A DNA stretch of 64,000 nt from Corylus avellana (lineage: Eukaryota; Streptophyta; Magnoliopsida; Fagales; Betulaceae), in contig NC_081545.1 of assembly GCF_901000735.1 (NCBI RefSeq), forward strand, positions 5,571,540 through 5,635,539, read 5' to 3'. Of this stretch, positions 55,055-64,000 are shown in pieces. The notes beneath the pieces were generated by a model. That model worked only from the letters and a program-made list of their open reading frames with translations, made no database searches and was not told the origin of the DNA. Both the position numbers and the translations under genes were made by a program. The first letter of the stretch is position 1. Each line of letters starts with the position of its first letter.

Positions 55055-56950
55055 TTTTAAGAATTGAAAGTAAATATTGATTTCACATTAATATGCAAGT
55101 TTAATAGTTCAATTTTACCACAACTGGATTCTTTGAGGGCACTAAATGAAACATGTGTTTATTGGATTTTGTTGAGTTTAAACACATGGGTGGAAAAGAA
55201 TTTAAGTTTCATACTAAAAAGATTAGACAAGTATGAATGGTTAATGTAACACAATTAAACCCAATGACAATAATTTTTTTTTATTTTAAATTACAACTTA
55301 AAGGAATTCCAATTGCATAATGGTGTGCTCATCTGCACAGCAGGCTTTCCATTGAAAGATTTTTCTTGCATGCAAACTAATTAGTAGTCTTATTCAATTA
55401 TTCTACCGTATTCCTTTCTCATAAAACTATTATATCTGAGCAAGTCCACCTGGCATCTCAAAACTGTTTTGTTGACCAAATGTTCCTCATTTTCCTTGTT
55501 GTGCCATGGCTGAGGCTTATTCAGTTGAAAGTATAATTAGTAATACATTGGGAATCAGAGTTTTCATGGCTATGAGCTAGTTAGCTCAACCAACTTCAAT
55601 TTCATGCGTTTTGGTGACTTTACAAGGTCGAACTGAAGTTTGTGATTTTGTTCTGCAGCTTGATATTGATATTGTAACTCATATACAAGTCAAGGAAGAT
55701 GGACCAAAGAGGAGGTTTGCTACTTGTGATTAAGTTGTCTTTTAGCATTATAATTTGTTTTTTATTTTTATTTTTTTATTTTAATGTTTCTCTTGTGGTT
55801 CTACTTCTACCTTTGCACGAACCAACCTATTGGGAGGTCATACTCTGAATGAGTTTAATACTCGTTTGCAAAGAATGGGTTCATTGATCTATCATCTTAT
55901 TTTTCGTTTTTTTTCTGCAATTTATAGCTTACTTTATATAGAGACGGCAGATAGACCTGGATTACTAGTAGAAATCCTCAAAATTATTGTTGATATCAAC
56001 ATTGTTGTAGAATCAGCAGAGATTGACGTAGAAGTATGGTCTCTCTCTCTCTGTAAATTGTACTAAATCATTCTTGAGCTATAAAATTCTCTGTTTAAAT
56101 GCCAGTGACTCGATCCCTTCTAGTTACCTTCAAAACGACTGTTTATCAATAATGTTTAGTAGAAAAGTAGAACTGGATCAAGCTTGTTTGTCAAGTAAAA
56201 CTTCTCCCATGCAATGTGTTTTTAAATTTAAAAAACGAGCATATATTTCCCATTGCTGTTTTGTGACTTGGTAATCTAGGCAGCTCATAAGAGCTTATAG
56301 TTGTGCATTTTCTGTATAATGTAGTTTCCTTGTGCATATCTTTCTCATTTTTGATATGCTGCTCAACTTCTTTAATGAATTCTTAACAGGTACTTGGAAA
56401 CTGTTGTTAACAAATGTCTCTACTCCTTTTTTTCTTTTTAGGTTGATCTACGGGGGATCTCCCTTTGAGACAAAGGAGTACTGCTTTCTCTTTTGCAGCA
56501 ATTAGCCTGTGATATCAATAACGATCTACCCTAAAAAACTTGTTTGGATGATAGATGTGGCTAATGTCATAATCCCAATAGATCTGATGATTGCAATGCA
56601 TGTGCGGCCCATATTTGACCAAGTCTGTAACATACTCAACCATCAATGTAGCTAGCCTACAATTACTAGTGTTGAGCTCACAATTGTTCAGCTTCTATTG
56701 CATGTCATGAATTCCATGCTCATCGTGACTTGTAAATGACTCTACTTTCTTTAAATCGTGCAAATTACATTAAGCCACGCTGTTAATGTATTGTGAAGGT
56801 TGTGCAAATCTCACTGGGGAGGGGTCCCAACTGAGTAGAGTCAAAATTATCATTAGGATTAGTGAAATCGGCTAGGTTCTTTGGATTTATTTCGTAGCTT
56901 CCCTTTGTTACCTTGTCCAAAGTTTTCTACTGAAATGAAATTTTGCATTT
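55055..56950 (+). repeat. Duplicated segment, copy 1 (matches 60240-62170)
   Basis: It shares with 60240-62170 the 'caactggattctttgagggc' block, the ACR12-like exon pair, the 'aatgtttagtagaaaag' block and 'aatcccaatagaYcYgatga'. The Cassandra element and about 3 kb of other DNA lie between the two copies. Confidence 0.75.
55659..56033 (+). pseudogene. ACR12: ACR12-like two-exon fragment, copy C (frame open)
   Basis: Exons 55659-55714 and 55928-56033 have good borders and an uninterrupted frame: LDIDIVTHIQVKEDGPKRSL then [17 protein letters not shown]. Unlike copies A and B there is no indel in the first exon. Substitutions at usually conserved sites ([13 protein letters not shown] for [13 protein letters not shown]) suggest relaxed constraint. 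Other ACT domains and the last exon were not found, so it is a gene fragment. Confidence 0.8.
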
Positions 56951-58727
56951 TGTATTCCATTTATTTTCCAATCTATTTTACTATGTTAATATGTTATATG
57001 ATTTTGTTCTATGCTCTGTCCTAGTCAATTTAGCTGAGGTTTTTTTTTTCTTTTCCCTTCTTCGTTTTGTTTTGTTCTTCTATGTTAATTAATAAGTGGG
57101 ATTTGGATAATTGATTAAAAAAAAAAAAATTAAACAGTAATTGGTAAAGGGGAAAAAAAAAAAAAAAAAAAAAGCCATAGCAATTTATTTCTAAAAAAAA
57201 ATTATTAGAACACTTAACATCAGTGACGATTGTGTATAGTTGTCCCTAATGATATGCATATAATCATCAATGACAAGACGTTGCTGCTGAAAGGATTATT
57301 ATTAGCGAAAACCTTATGTCGAAATCTGGCTTTATGACTCTGCTGATGGCAACAACAACGGTGTCACCAATTAATCAGCTGAGTCCGGTGATGGCGACAC
57401 TTGGCTCTGTGCATGGTTATCTGCATTTTCCATTTTGTTTAATTTCTGATGGCATTGTTTTGCATTAGATTTGTTTTGTTTTTTGGTTGGCAGTTGGTAC
57501 AATCTTTGGTGATGAGTGGATTTACAGAGTTATTCCTGCAATTTGATTCTAGAGCTTAATATTTAGGAAGAATGAGTTAGAAGTTGAAGTTATGATGACT
57601 CTCTTAAGAAACCTCATATGAGACTCATAATAGTCTTGATAAACACCAATATCAGAGCAACCAAAACAATTGTCTCATAGCCTTGATGAACACCTATATG
57701 AGGCTCCCAGCCATAACACTTCGAATTGGGAACGTGGATACATGATACTTGAGCCAGTGTGTGGCAGAAGTCCAGGGACTACGATCGATCACCATCAACA
57801 TTTTCTATTCCTTAGTTGATTGGGTTTGGTTGTTACTTCGTGAAGGCAACATGCGTGGCAATGATAGCCATTAATTTGTTCTGTAACCAAAGGTTGTTCT
57901 GTAACCATTCAAAGTACAGTTTCTACTGCAACATTGTCTTCCAAAGGTTGCTCTGTAACCAATATGCGTGGCGAGTAATTGTTTTACTAGAATTCGTAAC
58001 TGAACAAGCAATATGCCTGTCAGCGGGAAAGAAGCAGGATTTTGCTTTTTATTCCGACCTATCTTTCTAATCAAAATAATTCGCGGTAGGAAATCTGAGG
58101 TTCATAAGTCTCCAAAACACTATGTTTGAGAATTAACTTTTGCATGCCTTATTGCACTTCAAACGTGGGTTTAAATAGAATTAGTTTCTTCCATTAGCTG
58201 TGGAAGCGTAGTGGAATTTTCCCTGGTGTAACGGTAACGTTATTGCAGAAGGCTTCAACTCATCCTAGAGCTCACGTCTTTAATTAAGTTCTTTGGGTTA
58301 AAGAATCTACAAGAGAGTAGACAAAGGTTCTACAATCCACAATGTATAAATCAAAAATGTCGGAGAAAATGAGAATTCAAGACAGTTTGATGTTGAAGCT
58401 CAAATTAAAGCCATAAAACAAGTAGCTACTCCTACTGCAACTGAATTTTTGAGCGAGCACGAGCCGATATATTTAACAGGTGAGGCACCAAACATGAAAT
58501 ATTTAATTTACATCGAAGGTAAATTGATGAAGTTAAAATTCGAATTTAAGACCTTTAGTTTTAATACCTTACAAAATTACTATTTTTAAAAAAAATTTAA
58601 TCAAATAAAAAAAATGAATCATTTAATATATAATGATCAGCTATAACATTGTCAAGGCTGCGCTCGTAAAAGGTCGTGTCATTGTCGGCAAAGACTTATC
58701 ACTTGGGTTCAAATAATGTGATCAAAG
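56951..58727. other. Non-coding intergenic DNA
   Basis: A-rich runs near 57117-57175 may be retroposon tails. Short reiterations of 'ttctgtaacca' occur at 57880-57965. No gene is seen. Confidence 0.5.
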
Positions 58728-58738
58728 GATTGAATGGC

Positions 58739-58798
58739 CTCATAAAGCAGAGGTCACTAGTTTGAATCTCCCTCTCCTCTTGTGTAGACATCTCAAAA
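58739..58798 (+). mobile_element. 5'-truncated tRNA-derived SINE
   Basis: The 60-bp body carries a B-box-like 'agtttgaatctccctctcc' and 'cttgtgtagacat', as in the SINE at 12705. It is flanked by a perfect 11-bp duplication GATTGAATGGC (58728-58738 and 58799-58809). The A-box half is missing. Confidence 0.7.
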
Positions 58799-58835
58799 GA
58801 TTGAATGGCTGAAAATTGAAATAAGGCATGCCCTC

Positions 58836-59100
58836 ATGCCTTATTTCAAGTTTTGGTCTATGGTTTCCATTCCTCTCTGCCCCATGCCCTCATGCCCTCA
58901 TGCCCCCACTCACCCTTATAAATTAAGTGAAACTTTTTTTTTCCCTTTTGAAGGAAACCCTGGGGAAGAGGTAGAGCTGAAAGTGGTGCCCCCTCAAGAG
59001 TCATTTGGGTATTTATCCAAATTTCTATATGTTTTTAAAAATTTGTTTAATAGCTTCGTTTGGATTAGAAGCACGATCTTGATATTTAAATCTAGAGATG
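58836..59100 (+). repeat. Repeat of unidentified exon-like phrase
   Basis: It matches 22330-22570 ('tggtctatggtttccattcctctctgccccatgc') and carries the best open version of the phrase NPGEEVELKVVPPQESFG. The phrase occurs six times in the window and may be an exon of a gene I do not recognise. Confidence 0.5.
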
Positions 59101-59315
59101 CACACATTAATAGTGAAATTGGCCACAATACAAGCAAAAGTCAAAGACATGAATCATTTTTAAGGCATATAAACATGCAAAATAACATATGTTAACACCC
59201 TGAAATTTTGAAATTGCTGAGAGACACACCTCTAAATTCAACCACCCTTTATTAAGATGAGCTTGTCTAGTGTAAACCACCTTAATTTTCTTTGATGCTC
59301 GATTTATGGGGTTGG

Positions 59316-59968
59316 TGTAACATCCCACCCCAATGACACACAATATTGTCCGCTTTTAGCTCCCCTCGAACCAGACTTCCCAGGAGGTCACCCATCCTAG
59401 TACTACTCCAGCAGAAGCACGTTTAACTGCGGAGTTCTGATGGGATCATGACCATCACGGCTTTAAAACGCGTTGTTGTCATTAAGGGTGTAGTATACAT
59501 TTAAGCATATCCCCATCTTCATACTCAGGTGATGTGGGATGTCACAATCACCCATCTTCATACTCAGGCGATGTGGGACATCACAATCACCCCTTCTTAG
59601 GACCTAGCGTCCTCGCTAGCGACCCTCATGGGATTTGCCCATTCTTGGCGTCCCCCCCAACGAGCGCCCGCTAGCGACCTTCATGGGCTTGTGCACGCTC
59701 CCCCCATCTCAGGCTGGGCAATGGCTCTGATACCATTTGTAACATCTTACCCCAATGACACACAATATTGTCCGCTTTTGGCTTCCTTCAAACCAGACTT
59801 CCTAGGAAGTCACCCATCCTGGTACTACTCCAGTAGAAGCACGCTTAACTGCGGAGTTCTGATGGGATCATGGCCATCACGGCTTTAAAACGCGTTGTTG
59901 TCATTAAGGATGTAGTCTACATTTAAGCACATCCCCATCTCCATACCCAGGCGATGTGGGACGTCACA
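59316..59968 (-). mobile_element. Cassandra-type TRIM with 5S rRNA-like LTRs
   Basis: Two LTRs (59316-59585 and 59738-59968) start TGTAACATC and end CACA. Each holds an antisense 5S rRNA-like core (59376-59447 and 59798-59869), including the complements of box C (GGTCACCCATCC) and box A (AAGCACGCTTAACT). Read on the minus strand, a PBS TGGTATCAGAGCC follows the right LTR and a purine tract AAGAAGGGG precedes the left one. The interior is about 150 bp and non-coding. The left LTR has an extra 39-bp tandem copy of its terminal segment. No clean target duplication was seen (GTTGG against ATTAG). Confidence 0.92.
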
Positions 59969-60239
59969 ATTAGGTCAGATTATGACTTAATCACACTTGA
60001 GGGAGTGTTGCAGTTCTTACTGCATAGGTCCTCATGTGCAGCTCTCAGTGAGTAAATGCTAATATAATCACGCCCAAATAAAATAGCAACAGTTAATCTC
60101 TCACACTTACCTTTTTTTAATTAGAAAAAAAAAAAATTAAAAAGAAAATGAGCTTGTCTAAGTGTCATGGCTTTGTGCGGGCAAAGGTATATGTAGACAG
60201 AGTAGCACTATTTCAAACAACACAGCCCCTTGCAAATTT

Positions 60240-62170
60240 CTCATTTAATAGTTCAATTATTCCACAACTGGATTCTTTGAGGGCACTAAATGCAACATGT
60301 GTTTATTGTATTCTGTTGAGTTAAAACACATGGGTGGAAAAGAATTTAAGTTTCATATTAAAAAGATTAGACAAGTATGAATGGTTAATGTAACACAATT
60401 AAACCCAATTACAATAATTTTTTTTTTTTTTTTTTTAATTACAACTTGAAAGGAATTCCAATTGCATAATGGTGTGCTCATTTGCACAGCGGGCTTTCCA
60501 TTGAAAGATTTTTCTTGGATGCAAACTAATTGGCAGTCTTACTCAATTATTCTACCGTATGCCTTTCTCATTTTCCTTCTTGTGCCATGGCTGAGGCTTA
60601 TTTAGTAGAAAGTATAATTTGTAATACATTGGGAATCAGAGTTTTCATGGCTATGATCTAGTTAGCTCAACCAACTTCAATTTCATGTGTTTTCGGTAAC
60701 TTTACAGGTTTGAACTGAAGTTTGTGATTTTGTTATGCAGCTTGATCTTGATATTGCAACTCAGATACAAGTGAAGGAAGATGGACATAAGAGAAGGTTC
60801 GCTACTTGTGATTAAGTTGTCTTTTAGCATTGTAATTTGTTGTTCATTTTTATGTTTCTCTTGTGGTTCTACCTTCGCAGGATCCAACCTGTTGGGTGGT
60901 CATATTCTGAATGAAGTTTGATACTTGTTTGCAAAGAATGGTTGCATTAATCTACCATCTTATTATGTATTTTTCTCTCCAATTTACAGCTTACTTTGTA
61001 TAGAGACAGCAGATAGACCTAGATTACTGGTAGAAATCATCAAAATTATTGCTGATATCAACGTTGATGTGGAATCAGCAGAGATTAACGCAGAAGTATT
61101 CTCTCTCTGTGTTTAAATTGAACCAAATCATCCTTGAGCTATAAAAATCCCCTGTTTAAATTGTGTGCTTCAAGATTTGATTTATGGTTCATTGCATTTT
61201 GTGAGGCTTTTGGACCAGATGCCAGTGACTCGAATATCCCTTCTAGCTACCTTGAAAACGATTAGTTATCAATAATGTTTAGTAAAAAAGCAAAACTAGA
61301 TCAAGCTTGTTTGTCAAGTAAACCTTTTCCTATGCAATGTATTTTTAAATTTTAAAAATGAGCACATATTTCCCATTGCTGTTTTGTGACATGGTAATCT
61401 TGGCAGCACATAAGAGCATATGGTTGTGCATTTTCAGTATAATGTACGTAGTTTCCTTGTACATATCTTCTTTTCATTATGATATGCTGCTCAACTTCTT
61501 AAATGAATTCTTGATAGGTACTAGGAAACTGTTGTTAACAAATGTCCTTGCTCCTTTTTGTTTTATTCAGGTTAATGTATGAGGAGATCCTGTCACTGGT
61601 TTCTATCCCTCTGAGCTAAGGAGCAATTAGCGCGTGATATCAGTAACGACCCGCCTTAACAACTTGCTTGGATAACAGTCATGGCTAATGCCATAATCCC
61701 AATAGACCCGATGATTGTAGTGCATGTGTGATCCATCTTTGATCAAGTCTATAACGTACTCAACCATCAACACAGCTTGCCTGCAATGATTGGTGCTGAG
61801 ATTTCAAGTATCCATCTTCTGATGCATGTGATCAAATTGTTAGAATATTTCAATAATAGATTTATTCTTTTTTCATAGCATGTATAAATAAAATTTAACA
61901 AAGACATACCTCCAGTATTCTCATGACTAAACATATGACAATGCTAGTCTACACAATAGGAACAAATACAAATATACAATACAAATTTCATGCTCATGAC
62001 CGGTAAATGACTGTCTTCTCAAAATCGTGCAAATTACATTGAGCCACGGTGTTGATGTATTGTGGAGCTTGTACGAATCTCATAGGGAAGGGGTCCCAAC
62101 CGTCATCTTTTAGGATATGTGAAAAAAGGCTAGGATCTTCGAGTTCATATCTTAGTTTCGCTTTGTTATC
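60240..62170 (+). repeat. Duplicated segment, copy 2 (matches 55055-56950)
   Basis: Same order of blocks as copy 1, with indels of a few hundred bases, for example about 61840-61990, which is absent from copy 1. It contains ACR12-like copy D and no other gene. Confidence 0.75.
60741..61095 (+). pseudogene. ACR12: ACR12-like two-exon fragment, copy D (frame open)
   Basis: Exons 60741-60796 and 60990-61095 read LDLDIATQIQVKEDGHKRSL and [17 protein letters not shown] without a break. The conserved Gly of the ADRPG turn, the usual ligand-loop signature of ACT domains, is Arg here, so the domain is unlikely to work normally. The CT tract after the donor is short. Neighbouring ACT exons are missing. 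It is a duplicated gene fragment. Confidence 0.8.
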
Positions 62171-63214
62171 TTGTCTAAAGTTTTTTGCCGAAATGAAAGT
62201 GAACTCATCATAAGTTTTTGTGACATGCCAAAAGAATAATTTTAGTCATTGGAGTTAAATTCCGTTAAACAATTTGTCGAATTATGTTAGATGTCACGTC
62301 AATACCAATAAAATGGCGACATGTGTCATTCTTGATAATAAAAACATAAATATATTAAACTAAAAAATTAATTGTCTATTTTTATTTTTATTTTTTTTTT
62401 AAAAAAAATGTAAATGGGTGGTTGCTAGTTGGGCAGCCATTGGCAGGAGGCGGCTTGCTACCACCTCTGGCCACCTCAGGGCACGAGTCAACCCAAAGGT
62501 GGGGGTGGCCGAGCGCCACACTCAACCACCCCAGATGTTGCTGGTGGGCCACTTAGAGGTGGTCGTTATAATATTTCGGAAGTCTTATCAAAATGCGTGG
62601 TAGTTCAAAAATCTAAAATGAAGTTATTCATTTTTTATATATATTTTTTCCAATAAAAAAGAAAAGAAAAGAAAATTAAAAACACCAAATAGAAGTGGCC
62701 CTTTTCATATTAGCGCAATAATATATAGTAAATGTAGTTTCAATGTCGAAGTATAATGACAAATAAATGATAGTTGTTTTGTTCCGCTCAATAATTCTGG
62801 AAAGTGATGCCACAAGCATTAGATAATTTAGATTCCACCCAGCACCACCAGATCGAGGTAAGGATTATAAGAGGAATTGGATGCCACAGGGAAATGAAAA
62901 TGGCCACGTTAGATGTGATGGACTTCTTTCGAATCTAATTTCAAGTAGCGCCCAAATAAATATGCATGCATGGTTGATTTTTTTATCATTTGTTTGTCAT
63001 TTTTTCGGTTGTCGTTGGTTCTATTTTGAATTTGAAATTTAATCATAATTTAATATTGAACACTTTTGTTATGAACTTGTCTCCCAAATACATCAGGTAA
63101 AATAAAAACTTGGTGACAGAAATCACTCAACAACATTCCGCACGAAGAATTTATCTGATTATTGTTATGTAATGCCTAAAGCATCATCATTATGAAGTTG
63201 AAACCCATATTAGG
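62171..63214. other. Non-coding intergenic DNA
   Basis: A G+C-rich island at 62410-62570 with 'ggtggcc/ggccacc' words resembles the core of the MULE-like element at 31610, but I could not fix TIRs. No gene. Confidence 0.45.
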
Positions 63215-63420
63215 ATGTGTTAGAATATGATTAAATGATTAAATTTGTCTCTTCTTATCAATTTAAGCTTTTGAGATAATCAATAGTTTAACATGGTATT
63301 AGAGTCAAAAGTCCTGAGTTCGAAATTTGACTCTGTCATTTACCTCATATTTCAATTAAAAATTTTATGTGTAGATTATCGTCCATTAAAAAGAAGTTTG
63401 AGCCCATATGAGAAGTACTT
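63215..63420 (+). repeat. Dispersed repeat related to 28300-28651
   Basis: It contains 'tttaacatggtattagagtc' and 'gagttcgaa', laid out as in the units at 28360 and 28580. It may be a SINE or a TRIM remnant. Confidence 0.45.
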
Positions 63421-64000
63421 TCTGGAGTTGGAGTAGGAACCAGAGCCAGAGGTGTCACTGAAGAAGCTGGTGGTTTTGCTTAGTTGTTTCTTCCACTTAT
63501 GACTTATTAGCCTGCTTGTAAACTTTCCTCTTGTATTTTCTTAAGTTTTCTGCAATTATTGTAAAGAGCTCTAAGCTCCTTTGGTTATAAATATAAGAAC
63601 AACTTATTGTTTTGGTTAATGCAACCAAAACAGAGTTTCTCCAAAATCTTCTTCCAAGCACATCACGGTTTGGGGCATACTGGAAAACTGTGAATTTAAT
63701 TCAAATCATAACAAGTAGAATCATGTTTATATAGAAATAAAGTGATTGTCGGTATATAAAATTGAGTCTGGTGGCTGTATCCCACCCACCGTTTGAGCTA
63801 ATCACAGAGAAATGATTTGATGGGTTTTCAGTTTGAGCTAATCACAGGAATCGTGTATATATACAGGTAGAGTAGAGGGAAAAGGAAAGAACCCTCTGAG
63901 AAAGAAGATAAGCTGTTTAGTTGTGTTTGGTCTTTGGAGTTGGTTCAAGTATCATGAAGATATGGCAATGACAGACCAACTAACCCTCACTTTCTCTCTC
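63421..64000 (+). other. Intergenic DNA; start of another NLR-flank-type repeat
   Basis: 63920-63990 ('ggtctttggagttggtt', 'gaagatatggcaatgacagac') matches 50475-50530, so a further unit of the duplicated spacer probably begins at the right edge. No gene is seen. Confidence 0.5.

Noticed and set aside
59376..59447. Possible 5S rRNA gene on the minus strand
   Set aside because: Only part of the 5S sequence is matched, it is present in both LTRs of a PBS-bearing element, and there is no array; it belongs to a Cassandra element.
1..64000. CRISPR arrays, bacterial operons, plasmid or phage features
   Set aside because: No regularly spaced direct repeats or prokaryotic gene organisation; spliced genes and plant transposons throughout.

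Overview
The window is plant nuclear DNA. Its genes have introns with GT..AG borders, the spacers are A+T-rich, and it carries coiled-coil NLR immune receptors (CC-NB-ARC-LRR, RGA type), LTR and TRIM retroelements, a Cassandra-type element with 5S rRNA-like LTRs, SINEs and TIR transposons. The NLR sequence style suggests a woody rosid, perhaps Fagales; that is an impression, not a result.

Layout. Three NLR loci lie on the + strand. NLR1 (4278-8116) is intact. NLR2 (14323-about 15170) is cut by a run of exactly 100 N. NLR3 (38482-43779) is intact with an enlarged first intron. Two NLR fragments are pseudogenes keeping only late LRRs and the C-terminus (18533-19615 and 46864-47401). A decayed NLR upstream/intron remnant lies at 31438-33350. 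The two intact genes have the same structure: a 306-bp first coding exon (CC domain), a phase-0 intron, and a large second exon with NB-ARC and LRRs.

Between the NLRs the same broken gene pieces recur, always on the + strand and with introns retained: a COG3-like exon (2 copies), an ACT-domain ACR12-like exon pair (4 copies), BRUTUS-like hemerythrin/CHY-zinc-finger E3 ligase pieces (6 copies), EBP1/PA2G4-like pieces (2 copies) and the C-terminal part of an ILR3/bHLH105-like transcription factor (3 copies plus one 3' flank). They carry stops, frameshifts and lost exons. The NLR 3' flank is repeatedly joined to them, so the locus looks like an NLR cluster that expanded by DNA-level duplication together with a passenger block of gene fragments. 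Three joins place these fragments directly against NLR sequence (about 18532, 46862 and 54156).

Mobile elements were inserted afterwards. In several cases another copy of the duplicated flank in this same window preserves the empty site, so the insertion can be read directly: a MULE-like element (31610-32454), a TIR element (29911-30363), a tRNA-derived SINE (12705-12813) and two solo LTRs (16702-17446 and 27785-28183). A TRIM sits just upstream of NLR1 and a Cassandra element lies at 59316-59968.

Functionally, only NLR1 and NLR3 (and probably NLR2 once the gap is closed) look able to encode proteins, expected to be intracellular immune receptors. The remaining gene-like pieces look like pseudogenes, although some short exons remain open. 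Gene identities come from recognising protein motifs by eye; no database search was run.
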